From contig NZ_CP150302.1 of NCBI RefSeq assembly GCF_038051945.1, forward strand, positions 248,001-312,000: a DNA stretch of 64,000 nucleotides. Reading direction: 5' to 3'. The position numbers and the translations under genes were made by a program. This document shows, piece after piece, positions 51,849-61,782 of the stretch (its first letter is position 1; the number at the start of each line of letters is the position of its first letter). Under the pieces are notes generated by a model, which searched no databases, was not told where the DNA came from, and saw nothing but the letters and a program-made list of their open reading frames with translations. The DNA is from Paenibacillus sp. FSL H3-0469. GTDB lineage: Bacteria; Bacillota; Bacilli; Paenibacillales; Paenibacillaceae.

Positions 51849-52553
51849 GTGAAAGGAGACCTGAAGCAGTTACAAAGCCAACTTCAAATCCAATTTCACG
51901 ATCCTGTACTTCTGAAGCAGGCTTTCACCCATGCATCTTATGTGAACGAACACCGGTTCAATCAGCATCAGGACAACGAGCGCCTGGAGTTCCTGGGTGA
52001 TGCGGTGCTTGAGCTGACGGTGTCCGAATATCTGTACAATCTGCTCCCGGACAGACCTGAGGGAGAATTGACCAAGCTGCGTGCTGCGATTGTCTGTGAG
52101 CCGTCGCTGGTCCGGTTCGCCGAGACCTTGGGCTTCGGGCGGTATGTACTGCTGGGAAAAGGGGAAGAGCTTACGGGCGGGCGTACCCGCCCGGCTCTGC
52201 TGGCTGATGTGTTCGAAGCCTTTGTGGGAGCGCTCTATCTCGATCAGGGTCTGGAAACGGCCCGGAGATTCCTGGATAATCACGTATTCCCGCTGGTTGA
52301 AACCGACGGTAAGCTGCAAATGCAGATGAGCGACTTCAAGACAGAGCTTCAGGAACTGATACAGCATCATGGGTTGGGTACGCTGGAATATCGGATTATT
52401 GAAGAACGCGGACCGGCGCATGAGCGCGAGTTCGTCTCAGAAGTATATATGGCCAGCCGTTCACTCGGCAGCGGCAGCGGCCGCTCCAAGAAGGAAGCGG
52501 AGCAGCAGGCAGCGGCAGCGGCGTTATTGCTTCTGAAGGAAGACGGTGCCTGA
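51849..52553 (+). CDS. rnc: Ribonuclease III
   Basis: 234 residues, GTG start with AAGGGGAGA upstream. The RNase III signature [12 protein letters not shown] is at about residues 40-51, and a dsRNA-binding domain occupies about 160-230. It processes rRNA and mRNA double-stranded regions. It follows fabF and precedes smc with a terminator in between. Confidence 0.96.
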   Translation: MKGDLKQLQSQLQIQFHDPVLLKQAFTHASYVNEHRFNQHQDNERLEFLGDAVLELTVSEYLYNLLPDRPEGELTKLRAAIVCEPSLVRFAETLGFGRYVLLGKGEELTGGRTRPALLADVFEAFVGALYLDQGLETARRFLDNHVFPLVETDGKLQMQMSDFKTELQELIQHHGLGTLEYRIIEERGPAHEREFVSEVYMASRSLGSGSGRSKKEAEQQAAAAALLLLKEDGA

Positions 52554-52607
52554 AGGCATATCGAAGCAAAGCCCCACTATGTGGGGATAGTTTGCGCAAT
52601 GCGGAGT

Positions 52608-52668
52608 AGAGCAGCAATGGTCTGAATGCCGGCGGTTCGGCGGAAGTCAGACTTTTGCTGCTCTTTTT
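52608..52668 (+). terminator. Strong terminator after rnc
   Basis: AGAGCAGCAA (52608-52617) pairs with TTGCTGCTCT (52654-52663) with further pairing of GTCTGA/TCAGAC inside, then TTT. It ends the fatty-acid/rnc transcript. Confidence 0.9.
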
Positions 52669-52684
52669 CGAAAGATCAGTGGGG

Positions 52685-52715
52685 TTGTTTTGGCAAGGAA
52701 ACACTATGGTATAAT
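52685..52715 (+). promoter_or_regulatory. Candidate smc promoter
   Basis: TATAAT at 52710-52715 with TTGTTT at 52685-52690 (19-bp spacer). It lies between the rnc terminator and the smc start. Confidence 0.5.
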
Positions 52716-52738
52716 GGGTCAGAGGTGAGTGGCGAGTT

Positions 52739-55700
52739 ATGTTTCTGAAACGGATTGAATTAGCAGGCTTCAAATCATTTGCCGACAAAACGGAGATGGA
52801 ATTTGTACGCGGAATTACGGCTGTAGTCGGCCCGAACGGAAGCGGCAAAAGTAACATATCCGACGGCATCCGCTGGGTGCTTGGGGAGCAGAGTGCCAAA
52901 TCCCTGCGCGGCGGCAAGATGGAGGATATTATATTTGCCGGAAGTGATGCCCGCAAGGCGGTCAATTACGGCGAGGTCTCGCTGACGCTGGATAATGAGG
53001 ATCATGTGCTGCCGCTGGATTTCAGCGAGGTGACCGTGACCCGGCGTGTCCACCGCAGCGGCGACAGTGAATATCTGATCAATAAGCAGGCCTGCAGACT
53101 GAAGGATATTACAGAGCTGTTCATGGATACCGGTATCGGCCGTGAAGCTTATTCAATTATCGGACAAGGCCGGATTGAAGAGATTCTTAGTACCCGTTCG
53201 GAAGACCGGAGGGGCATCTTTGAAGAGGCTTCAGGTATTGTTAAATATAAGTCACGCAAAAAGGATGCTGGCCGCAAGCTTGATGAGACCGAGCAGAATT
53301 TGCTGCGGATTCATGACCTGATCAGTGAGCTGGAGGATCAGGTGGGACCGCTCAAGGACCAGTCCGAGAAGGCGATAAGATACAAAGAGCTGCGTGAGCA
53401 GCTGAAGCATCTGGAGATTTCGGTATATGTGCATCAGATTGAAGGCATACATACTTCCTGGCAGGAGGGCAACGCCCGCCTGGAGGTGCTTAAGACGGAG
53501 CAGCTGGAGCTGTCCACTGTAGTCTCTGCCCATGATGCCAAGCTGGAGAGCGGCCGGGCGGAGCTGCGTAATCTGGAGCAGGAAGTGGAGAAGCTGCAGG
53601 AACAGCTGCTGCGCAGCAGCGAAGCCAACGAGAAGAGCGAAGGCTATGGAGAGCTGCTGAAGGAGCGCCGCAGGAATCTGGAGCAGAACCGGGAACAGCT
53701 CATGCAGACTCTGGGTTCTGTAGGCGAACGTTCGGAGGGGCGGCAGCGTGAGCTGGCCGAGCTGGAGCATAAGCTGAAGCAGACCAGGCAAGCGCTGGAA
53801 GAGCTGCGGGCACAGCTGGCGGATGAGGAATCGAAGCTGCAGGGGGTGGCCGGAGGCATCAGCCAGAGCAAGGAGGAGAAGCTGAAGAGCGCTCTGCTTG
53901 AGCTGATGAACCTGATGGCTCAGGCGCGCAACGAGATCCGCTATGCGGATCAGCAGAAGGAGAGCCTGGAGCGGCGGATGAGCCGCAGCCAGGAGGAGAG
54001 CGGCAAGTGGACAGCCCGGCTGCAGGAGCTGCTCTCTGCACAGAACGGGCTGAAGGATAAGATTGCCGGGCTCGGGAAGGAAATCGGCCTGCTGCGCGGC
54101 GCGTACATTACGGAGAGCGAGCAGACCGGCAAACGGCAGAAGCTGCTCGAAGAGACGCAGAGCGGCCTGCGCAAATGGGAGCAGAAGCGCGAAGCCCAGG
54201 TGTCCCGGCATGAGACGATGAAGGAAATGCAGGATGATTTTGACGGCTTCATGCTTGGGGTCAAAGAGGTGCTGAAGGGTGCGCGTAAAGGACAGCTACA
54301 TGGTGTACACGGTGCAGTTGCCGAATTGATCTCTGTTCCCGAGAAGCTGGAAATGGCGATTGAGACCGCGATGGGCGCTTCCTTGCAGCATGTAGTTATG
54401 GAGAATGAAGCGGTGTCCCGGCAGGCGATTGCGTTCCTGAAGCAGCGTCAGCTCGGGCGGGCGACCTTCCTCCCGCTGGATGTCATCCGGCCCCGGCAGA
54501 TTACCGGCAGTGACCGCAGCATGGTTCAAGGTGCTGAAGGGTTCGTCGGTATCGGTTCGGAGCTGGTCGGCTATGAAGAGAAGTATGGCAGTATTATCGG
54601 AAGCTTGCTCGGCAATGTCGTAATCGCCGAGAGTCTGGAGCAGGCGAACCGCATTGCGGCCAAGTGCCAATACCGCTACAGAGTGGTTACGCTGGAAGGC
54701 GATGTGGTCAATGCAGGCGGTTCGATGACGGGCGGCAGCCAGCATAAGAAGAACAACAGCCTGCTTAGCCGCAAGCGCCAGCTCGACCAGCTCTCCGGTG
54801 AGATTGAAGAAAGCGAGCAGCAGATTGACAAGCTGAAGCAGGGGATCAGCCGCTTGCGCGCCGAACAGGACAAGGGCTCCCAGAAGCTGGAGCAGCTGCG
54901 GCATGACGGGGATGAGAAGCGGCTGGAGGAACAGCGCGTATCCGGCGATCTGAAGCAGCTGGAGCAGGAGCTGCGGCATGTGCAGGAGCAGGTCGAGGGC
55001 GCAGGCGCGGAGCGGAGCGGCTTCGAGCAGGAGGTCCGCGGCCTGGACGAGGCCCGTAAGCAAGCTGAAGCGGAGCTGGCCCGGCTGGAGAAGGAAGAGG
55101 AGGATGCGCATGCAGCGATCCGCAGTGCCGAATCGGACCGCAAGGCGAATGAATCTGCTAAGGAAGAGCTACAGGGCAAGCTGACCGGGATGAAGGTCAC
55201 GGAGGGCAAGCTGGATCAGGAGATCTTCTCGCTGGAGGAGCAGCTGCGCCGGATGAGGCAGGATGCCGGCTCCCAGGAGAAGGAGCTGCGCCAGAGCCGC
55301 AGCCTGCTTATGACCATCGAGCAGGATCTGGAAGAGAATGCACGGGAGACTGTGAAGCAGAAGGAAGAGGTCAACAGTCTGCGCCTGAGCAAGGAAGATA
55401 CGTCTGCGAGGCTTGACCTGGCCCGTGCCGACCGCGCGGCGATCTCGCGCAAGCTGGAGCTGGCCGAAGGCGAGACCAAAGACCAGCGTCAGGCACTCCG
55501 GGCAGTCGAAGACAAGCTCCGTTCCACGGAGGTTGCCGTTGGCCGGCTGGATGTGGAGCTGGACAATATCCTCCGCAAGCTAAGCGATGACTACGAGCTG
55601 AGCTACGAGCTGGCGAAGCAGCGTTATCCGGTGCCGGAGGATGTGCCGGCGGCACAGCTGGAGGTGCAGCGTCTGAAGCGCAGCATCTCCGGTCTGGGCG

Positions 55701-56308
55701 AGGTTAACCTGGGCGCGATTGAGGAGTATCAGCGGGTGCATGAGCGGTATACTTTTCTCAGCGGGCAAAAGGATGATCTGGTAGAAGCCAAAACAACGCT
55801 GTATCATGTCATCCATGAGATGGAAGAGGAGATGTCAAAGCGCTTCAAGCAGACCTTCGATGCGATTCGCCGCGAGTTCGGCACGGTGTTCACGAAGCTC
55901 TTCGGCGGCGGCCGGGCAGATTTGCAGCTGCTGGACCCTGAGCATATGCTCGATACAGGGATTGATATCGTTGCCCAGCCGCCGGGCAAGAAGCTGCAGA
56001 ACCTCCAGCTTCTCTCGGGCGGAGAACGCGCCTTGACTGCGATGGCTCTGCTGTTCGCCATTCTGCAGGTCAAGCCGGTGCCGTTCTGCGTGCTGGATGA
56101 GGTGGAAGCGGCGCTGGATGAAGCCAACGTGGTGCGCTTCGCCCAGTACCTGCGTGAGTTCTCGGAGCAGACGCAGTTCATTGTAGTGACCCACCGTAAG
56201 GGAACGATGGAGGAAGCTGATGTGCTCTACGGCGTGACGATGGAGGAAGGCGGCGTATCCAAGCTCGTATCCGTGCGGTTAGAGGATGAAGAGGCTGAGA
56301 TAGCTTAA
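52739..56308 (+). CDS. smc: Chromosome segregation protein SMC
   Basis: 1189 residues, the normal length. N-terminal ATPase half with Walker A G-P-N-G-S-G-K-S-N (about 32-40), long first coiled coil (about 175-500), hinge (about 520-640), second coil, and C-terminal half with the ABC signature L-S-G-G-E-R and Walker B C-V-L-D-E-V-E-A-A-L-D. It organises and separates chromosomes together with ScpA and ScpB, encoded elsewhere. The coils are rich in Glu, Gln, Lys and Leu as expected. Confidence 0.97.
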   Translation: MFLKRIELAGFKSFADKTEMEFVRGITAVVGPNGSGKSNISDGIRWVLGEQSAKSLRGGKMEDIIFAGSDARKAVNYGEVSLTLDNEDHVLPLDFSEVTVTRRVHRSGDSEYLINKQACRLKDITELFMDTGIGREAYSIIGQGRIEEILSTRSEDRRGIFEEASGIVKYKSRKKDAGRKLDETEQNLLRIHDLISELEDQVGPLKDQSEKAIRYKELREQLKHLEISVYVHQIEGIHTSWQEGNARLEVLKTEQLELSTVVSAHDAKLESGRAELRNLEQEVEKLQEQLLRSSEANEKSEGYGELLKERRRNLEQNREQLMQTLGSVGERSEGRQRELAELEHKLKQTRQALEELRAQLADEESKLQGVAGGISQSKEEKLKSALLELMNLMAQARNEIRYADQQKESLERRMSRSQEESGKWTARLQELLSAQNGLKDKIAGLGKEIGLLRGAYITESEQTGKRQKLLEETQSGLRKWEQKREAQVSRHETMKEMQDDFDGFMLGVKEVLKGARKGQLHGVHGAVAELISVPEKLEMAIETAMGASLQHVVMENEAVSRQAIAFLKQRQLGRATFLPLDVIRPRQITGSDRSMVQGAEGFVGIGSELVGYEEKYGSIIGSLLGNVVIAESLEQANRIAAKCQYRYRVVTLEGDVVNAGGSMTGGSQHKKNNSLLSRKRQLDQLSGEIEESEQQIDKLKQGISRLRAEQDKGSQKLEQLRHDGDEKRLEEQRVSGDLKQLEQELRHVQEQVEGAGAERSGFEQEVRGLDEARKQAEAELARLEKEEEDAHAAIRSAESDRKANESAKEELQGKLTGMKVTEGKLDQEIFSLEEQLRRMRQDAGSQEKELRQSRSLLMTIEQDLEENARETVKQKEEVNSLRLSKEDTSARLDLARADRAAISRKLELAEGETKDQRQALRAVEDKLRSTEVAVGRLDVELDNILRKLSDDYELSYELAKQRYPVPEDVPAAQLEVQRLKRSISGLGEVNLGAIEEYQRVHERYTFLSGQKDDLVEAKTTLYHVIHEMEEEMSKRFKQTFDAIRREFGTVFTKLFGGGRADLQLLDPEHMLDTGIDIVAQPPGKKLQNLQLLSGGERALTAMALLFAILQVKPVPFCVLDEVEAALDEANVVRFAQYLREFSEQTQFIVVTHRKGTMEEADVLYGVTMEEGGVSKLVSVRLEDEEAEIA

Positions 56309-56364
56309 TAGATGCAGGATTCATGAAGTGATCCCTATAACCCTTTAGGAGGAAGCATAAGCAT

Positions 56365-57360
56365 ATGAGTTTTTTCAAAAAACTGAAAGACAGCATCTCC
56401 GGCAAAACGGAAAGCGTAACGAAACAGTTCCGCGACGGTCTGGAGAAAACACGCAAGGGCTTCGTTGAGAAGGTCTCTGATCTGATTATCCGCCGCAAAA
56501 AGATAGATGAAGAGTTCTACGAGGAGCTGGAAGAGATTCTGATCGGCGCTGACGTAGGCGTAAATACGGTCATGAATCTGGTGGAGGAGCTGCGTGCCGA
56601 AGTGAAGCAGAAGCGGATCGAGGACGCGGCGGAGCTTCAGCCGATTCTCTCCCGCAAGCTGATGGAGCTGCTGCGCGGCGATGACGACAACAGTCTGAAC
56701 GAGAATCCGGACGGCATTACCGTGATCCTGTTCGTTGGCGTGAACGGAGTCGGGAAGACGACGACCATCGGCAAGCTGGCGCACCGCTACAAGCAGGAAG
56801 GCAAGAAGGTTCTGCTGGCGGCTGGCGACACCTTCCGTGCCGGAGCTATTGAACAGCTTGAGGTGTGGGGCAAGCGTGCCGGAGTGGATGTTATCAAGCA
56901 GCAGTCGGGCTCGGACCCGGCTGCCGTGATGTATGATGCGGTTCAGGCTGCCAAGCAGCGCAGTGTGGATGTGCTGATCTGCGATACGGCAGGCCGGCTG
57001 CAGAACAAGAGCAATCTGATGGAAGAGCTGAACAAGATCTTCCGTGTCATCCAGCGGGAGATTCCAAGCGCCCCGCATGAGGTGCTGATGGTACTGGATG
57101 CGACCACCGGGCAGAATGCGCTAACTCAGGCTAAGCTGTTCGGAGAGAAGAGCGGCGTGACCGGTCTCGTATTGACGAAGCTCGACGGTACGGCGAAGGG
57201 CGGGATCGTGGTAGCGATCCGCCAGGAAATGAACCTGCCGGTGAAACTGGTCGGCCTTGGCGAGAAAATGGAAGATCTTCAGCCGTTCGACTCCGACCAG
57301 TTCGTGCACGCCCTGTTCGCAGGCATGATCTCGGAAGAAGAAGCTGACTCCGGGGAATAA
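56365..57360 (+). CDS. ftsY: Signal recognition particle receptor FtsY
   Basis: 331 residues, 56 bp after smc, RBS TAGGAGG. Short N-terminal helical part and the NG GTPase domain with G-V-N-G-V-G-K-T-T, D-T-A-G-R and T-K-L-D-G-T-A-K-G-G. It binds SRP at the membrane and guides nascent membrane proteins to the translocon. Gene order smc-ftsY is conserved in Firmicutes. A terminator follows. Confidence 0.97.
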   Translation: MSFFKKLKDSISGKTESVTKQFRDGLEKTRKGFVEKVSDLIIRRKKIDEEFYEELEEILIGADVGVNTVMNLVEELRAEVKQKRIEDAAELQPILSRKLMELLRGDDDNSLNENPDGITVILFVGVNGVGKTTTIGKLAHRYKQEGKKVLLAAGDTFRAGAIEQLEVWGKRAGVDVIKQQSGSDPAAVMYDAVQAAKQRSVDVLICDTAGRLQNKSNLMEELNKIFRVIQREIPSAPHEVLMVLDATTGQNALTQAKLFGEKSGVTGLVLTKLDGTAKGGIVVAIRQEMNLPVKLVGLGEKMEDLQPFDSDQFVHALFAGMISEEEADSGE

Positions 57361-57414
57361 CCGTTTAACTATGAATGGATAAGATAGTCAGAACCTATAT
57401 ACAACAGGCTGTGC

Positions 57415-57452
57415 ACTCCCCGGGAAAGGATGAATTTCCGGGGAGTTTTTTG
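57415..57452 (+). terminator. Terminator after ftsY
   Basis: ACTCCCCGG (57415-57423) pairs with CCGGGGAGT (57438-57446) followed by T5, ending the smc-ftsY transcript. Confidence 0.93.
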
Positions 57453-58139
57453 TGTTGTGTGTTGAATGAATCTTACAACCTGAGAGGAGGGTGATGGAAG
57501 ATTAATGAACAAATTGGTGCTGTCAAAGCAGCAGTTGGGAAAAACACACTTAATTAAGTGTATTTCAGCTAAATAGAAAAAACAAACACTGATAGAAGTA
57601 GCTTATCCAATTATTGATTAAACCCAAAACCTAACGGACCGAAGAGAGCTTATCCCCGCGAAAACGCCACTTTTTGCAGCGTAACGGATTCAGGCAACCT
57701 TATAGTCTCTTTATGAGACGTTTCGGAACTGAAGTGCAAAGGATAAGGCCTGTGGAGTCCGTTACTCGCTCAATGGACGACTTTCTTCCCAAGTAAAAGC
57801 ACCTCAGTCCGTTACGCTAAACCAAACGCCCTGAAGAACAAGGCCCATTTAGAAAAAGATGTGATTCGAAGCGGAATTGCGTCTGCTCGACTATTTTAAA
57901 TCAATAAATCTGATAAGGTACTGTCTTTTTCAAATCTCCTTGAATCCTTGAAGAAATTGCCGGAAAATATAATAAAAATACATCATATGAAAAATTCATA
58001 ATAGTACTGCTTGTCAGCACTCCGGCATACAATGGGATGTGGAATGAACGCGCAGCACCCCGAAAAGCAAGGTTAAGAGAAAGGAAGCGATTCCAAACGG
58101 GCAGAATGATTCGGAAACTCCATTTTGCTGTTATATATA
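57453..58139. other. Gene-free region with a nested inverted-repeat element
   Basis: About 690 bp without a convincing gene. A candidate structured repeat occupies 57628-57830; the rest is AT-rich. An 85-codon minus-strand frame (57901-58158) has no good RBS and is not called. Confidence 0.6.
57628..57830. repeat. Nested inverted-repeat element with four ACGGA/TCCGT motifs
   Basis: TAACGGA at 57632 and GTAACGGA at 57681 face two inverted copies, TCCGTTAC at 57758 and 57808. Around the inner pair, GTAACGGATTC...CCTTAT (57681-57703) pairs with ATAAGG...GAGTCCGTTAC (57743-57765), with GTCTC/GAGAC (about 57705-57719) at the centre. The whole can fold as nested hairpins; it looks like a MITE-like or structured RNA element. 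Confidence 0.65.
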
Positions 58140-58169
58140 TTGACATGGATAATATCATTTACGTATTAT
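58140..58169 (+). promoter_or_regulatory. Promoter of the ATP-grasp operon
   Basis: TTGACA (58140-58145), 18-bp spacer, TATTAT (58164-58169). About 100 bp before the ATP-grasp start, leaving room for a leader. Confidence 0.75.
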
Positions 58170-58267
58170 GGAGGTAGTAAATCATATTTTCGTGGTGAAT
58201 TTTTAAATTTTGAACTTATTTGTCAAGAAACATAACACATTATACTGATCCGAGAGGAGTCGGGCTC

Positions 58268-59731
58268 ATGTCCAAACTAGATCCTTTGCCCGGCCTGTCC
58301 CCGTATCCGCTGCAGCATTTCTATGATGAGATGTATGCGGATGAACGGAACGTCCGGCCTCATTACAAGCATGTGAACCGCATGTTTACCGGGATGAGCC
58401 CCGAAGAGCTGCAAGGCAAGCAAAAGCTGATGCAGCGTCGGATGATGGAAGAAGGCATTACCTTTACGCTGTATAATCCGGCACAGGATCAGCCGATGGA
58501 GCGGACAATTCCGTTTGACATGATTCCGCGCATTATTCCCAAGGGGGAATGGGAACGGCTGGAGGCGGGCATCGTGCAGCGGATTACCGCACTGAATCTG
58601 TTCATTCATGATATTTACCATGAGCAATACATCGTGAAGGACGGTATAGTGCCGCGGAGAATGATTATTTCGAACTGTTATTTCCGGCCGGAAATGTCCG
58701 GACTCCGCGTACCCGGCGGTGCGTACATCACCACTTCAGGAATTGATCTGATCCGGCATCATGACGGCGGGTATTATGTGCTTGAGGATAATTTGCGCAC
58801 ACCCTCTGGCTTCTCGTATCTGTTCAAGGGCAGATCGCTCATGAATCAGCTGTTTCCTGAGTTGTCGTTTGCCAGCTCCATCCGCGATGTCGATCACAGC
58901 CTGAACCGTTTCCTCTCTGTACTGCGCAGCCTGTCGCCGTCCCGGACCAAAGATCCGGTCATTGCTCTACTGACTCCGGGGGAATACAATTCGGCTTATT
59001 ATGAACATGCTTTTCTGGCGCAGCAGATGGGAATTCATCTTGTTGAGGGCCGCGACCTGGTTGCACAGGACCACAAAATCTACCTGAAGGTGATGAACGG
59101 GCTGCGCAAGGTCGATGTGCTGTACCGCCGGCTGGATGATGATTTCATTGATCCGCTTGCTTTTCAGCCCAGCTCGCTGCTTGGGGTTGCAGGTCTGATG
59201 AATGCCTACCGGGCAGGAAATATCGCGATTGCCAATGCGCCGGGAACCGGGGTAGCTGATGACAAGGCCATGTATGTATATGTACCGGATATGATCCGCT
59301 ATTACCTTAATGAAGAGCCGATTCTGAGTAATGTGCCGACCTATCTGCTGTCACGGCCGCAAGAGCGCCAGTATGTGCTGGATCATCTGTCTGAAATGGT
59401 GGTGAAGGAGACGTCTCTCTCCGGGGGCTACGGCATGCTGATCGGAAGTGAGGCCACGAAGGACGAGATCATAGACTTCCGGCTCAAAATACTGGCAGAA
59501 CCCGAGCGTTACATCGCTCAGCCGATTATGTCACTGTCCCGTGCGCCGGTCATGTCAGAAGGCAGTATGGCTCCGCGCCATATTGATCTGAGAGCCTTTG
59601 TGCTGATGGGGGCTGACCGCAAGCCGCATGTCATTCCAGGGGGGCTGACCCGGGTGGCGATGCGTGAAGGCTCGCTGGTTGTGAACTCCTCCCAAGGCGG
59701 CGGAGTGAAGGATACCTGGGTAATGGCCTAG
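58268..59731 (+). CDS. Circularly permuted type 2 ATP-grasp protein
   Basis: 487 residues from ATG 58268 (AGAGGAG upstream); the longer frame begins before the leader. It shows the features of the circularly permuted ATP-grasp family (DUF404/DUF407): N-terminal R-P-H-Y-K-H region, the G-G-Y-Y-V-L-E-D-N-L-R motif, and a C-terminal G-G-Y-G-M-L-I-G lysine/glycine loop with R-H-I-D-L-R-A. These proteins probably ligate an amino acid or peptide. It is always found beside alpha-E and transglutaminase genes, as here. Confidence 0.93.
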   Translation: MSKLDPLPGLSPYPLQHFYDEMYADERNVRPHYKHVNRMFTGMSPEELQGKQKLMQRRMMEEGITFTLYNPAQDQPMERTIPFDMIPRIIPKGEWERLEAGIVQRITALNLFIHDIYHEQYIVKDGIVPRRMIISNCYFRPEMSGLRVPGGAYITTSGIDLIRHHDGGYYVLEDNLRTPSGFSYLFKGRSLMNQLFPELSFASSIRDVDHSLNRFLSVLRSLSPSRTKDPVIALLTPGEYNSAYYEHAFLAQQMGIHLVEGRDLVAQDHKIYLKVMNGLRKVDVLYRRLDDDFIDPLAFQPSSLLGVAGLMNAYRAGNIAIANAPGTGVADDKAMYVYVPDMIRYYLNEEPILSNVPTYLLSRPQERQYVLDHLSEMVVKETSLSGGYGMLIGSEATKDEIIDFRLKILAEPERYIAQPIMSLSRAPVMSEGSMAPRHIDLRAFVLMGADRKPHVIPGGLTRVAMREGSLVVNSSQGGGVKDTWVMA

Positions 59732-59761
59732 AGACTTTTCTAAGGTAAAGGGGGGGCTAGA

Positions 59762-60715
59762 ATGCTGAATCGCAATGCGGAGGCTCTATTCTGGATCGGC
59801 CGATATATTGAAAGGGCTGAGAATCACGCCCGGCTGATCGACGTGCATTACCATATCCAGCAGGAAAAGGATTTCCAGGAAGAGGGGCATAAGTGGTCTC
59901 GCCTGATTGACGCGCTTGGGGTGCGAAGCGAATATTTGCAGCAGTTTGAGAGCTTCAACGAGCAGGATGTATTGTCCTTCATCACACTGGATATGGGGAA
60001 TACCAACTCCCTATTCTCCTGTGTGCATCAAGCTAGGAACAATCTGCGCACCCTGCGCCAGCATCTGCCGAGTGAGCTGTGGGATATAGTCAACGGCTTC
60101 AACCTGTGGCTGGGGGAGCAGTCGGTAGCGGATATCATGCGCAGTCCCCATCAATTCTATCAGCAGGTTAAGGAACGGGCGGCGATGTTCCTCGGTGCGG
60201 AGCAATCGGTGATGCTGCGGGGCAATGAATGGCATTTCATCGAGAGCGGCCGGTTTCTGGAGCGGGCAGAGAATACGACCCGTATCCTGCAGACCGTCAC
60301 GGTATCCTGCAAGTCGAAGGATATCAGCTCGATCTATACCCAGCTTCAGGCCGTGCTGAAATCGGTAAGCGGCTATCAATCCTTCCGCCGGTATTATGCG
60401 GATGATATGTCGCCGGAGTGTATTCTTGAATTCCTGATCGTGAACCCGTTCTTTCCCCGTTCGATCCGCTTCTCGTTCCACAAGCTGGAGGAGCATCTGG
60501 CCAAGCTGGAGCTGGACACGGCAGAGAAGGGCTCGGGGCATGAGAAGGTGATCCGGCAGGCGGGCAAGATCAAGGCGGAGCTGGATTATATGGAGAAGGA
60601 TGAGATGTCCGGGGACCTGGCCCTGGATGTGCTGGATTCACTCATGATATCCTGTCAGAGGCTCGGCAGAACGATGGACGGTGCTTTTTTTCGCCGTGAA
60701 GGAGTCTCGGTATGA
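59762..60715 (+). CDS. Alpha-E domain protein
   Basis: 317 residues, mostly helical with a large share of Glu, Arg and Leu. N-terminus L-N-R-N-A-E-A-L-F-W-I-G-R-Y-I-E-R-A-E is diagnostic for the alpha-E family. AAGGGGGGG precedes the ATG. Its stop overlaps the transglutaminase start (ATGA), so the two are made in fixed ratio. Function unknown; probably a partner of the ATP-grasp enzyme. Confidence 0.93.
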   Translation: MLNRNAEALFWIGRYIERAENHARLIDVHYHIQQEKDFQEEGHKWSRLIDALGVRSEYLQQFESFNEQDVLSFITLDMGNTNSLFSCVHQARNNLRTLRQHLPSELWDIVNGFNLWLGEQSVADIMRSPHQFYQQVKERAAMFLGAEQSVMLRGNEWHFIESGRFLERAENTTRILQTVTVSCKSKDISSIYTQLQAVLKSVSGYQSFRRYYADDMSPECILEFLIVNPFFPRSIRFSFHKLEEHLAKLELDTAEKGSGHEKVIRQAGKIKAELDYMEKDEMSGDLALDVLDSLMISCQRLGRTMDGAFFRREGVSV

Positions 60716-61578
60716 AAATACAAATCAATCACACAACCACCTACAGCTACCCCGAGCCGGTGACGGACAGTGTCAATGAGATCCGGCTGACGCCGCGCAC
60801 GAACTACCGGCAATCCTGCTATCACCATGAAGTAGAGGTGCATCCGGCGGCCGATCTGCTAACGTATGAGGATTTCTTCGGCAACCGGGTCCATGCCTAT
60901 TCGGTGAATAAGCCGCATACGGAAATGGTGATCCACACCAAAGCTACCGTGGTCACGCTCGACAAGGCGCAAGGCACGGATCTGCCGCATATCCCGCTGG
61001 AGGAGCAGGTGAAGCTGCTGAATGACGAGAAGTTTCAGAACCGGTATATAGAGTTTATTCTGCCTACCCGGTACACCGAGGTGACGCCGGAGCTGGTGGA
61101 ATTCGCGTCGCAGCATCCTTTTGAGGAAGCCGAGGATATGTATGAATGGACTCGGAAGCTGTCGTCCACGATCTATGAGCAGTTTACGTACGATCCTGAG
61201 GCGACTAGCGTCAATACTACAGTGAAAAGAGCACTGATGCTCAAGCGCGGAGTCTGCCAGGACTATGCGCATCTGATGATTGCGGTCTGCCGCAGTGTCG
61301 GCTTGCCCTCGCGTTATGTGAGCGGGTACCATTTTGTCGGGGATTTGCAAGGGGGCAACGCTAACTTCGAACAGGCCTCCCATGCCTGGGTGGAGACGCA
61401 TATTCCGGGTACGGGCTGGCTGGGCTTCGATCCGACCAATAATGTTGAAGTGAACTGGCGGTACATCAAGCTTGGCCATGGACGGGATTATAAGGATATT
61501 GTTCCGGTTAAAGGCGTATACCGCGGAGCAGCAGGCACGCTTACGGTTAAAGTGGATGTCCGGCAGCTGGAGAATTGA
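60712..61578 (+). CDS. Transglutaminase-like cysteine peptidase family protein
   Basis: 288 residues, overlapping the alpha-E gene by 4 bp. N-terminal beta domain typical of bacterial transglutaminase-like proteins (about 1-110), then the catalytic triad: Cys in R-G-V-C-Q-D-Y-A-H, His in S-H-A-W-V-E and Asp in F-D-P-T-N. No signal peptide. With the ATP-grasp and alpha-E proteins it forms a widely distributed cytoplasmic system whose reaction is not settled. Confidence 0.94.
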   Translation: MKIQINHTTTYSYPEPVTDSVNEIRLTPRTNYRQSCYHHEVEVHPAADLLTYEDFFGNRVHAYSVNKPHTEMVIHTKATVVTLDKAQGTDLPHIPLEEQVKLLNDEKFQNRYIEFILPTRYTEVTPELVEFASQHPFEEAEDMYEWTRKLSSTIYEQFTYDPEATSVNTTVKRALMLKRGVCQDYAHLMIAVCRSVGLPSRYVSGYHFVGDLQGGNANFEQASHAWVETHIPGTGWLGFDPTNNVEVNWRYIKLGHGRDYKDIVPVKGVYRGAAGTLTVKVDVRQLEN

Positions 61579-61782
61579 ATACGTAGAGGAGACCCCGCAG
61601 ATGTGGGTTCTTTGCTGTTGCCGGTAAGCTGCACGCTATGCCCGGTTAGCGGATGTGCTGTGCATGTTGCACGAGGTTTGTGCAATTTTTTGCATAATCT
61701 GATTATAATCGAGCATCAATTGGGTAATCTTGAAACAGAGCCATTATCAGCAGAATGGTATTCATGGAAGGAGAGTGTACAT

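Noticed and set aside
57901..58158. 85-codon minus-strand frame
   Set aside because: No ribosome binding site, composition like non-coding AT-rich DNA and overlapping the promoter of the ATP-grasp operon.
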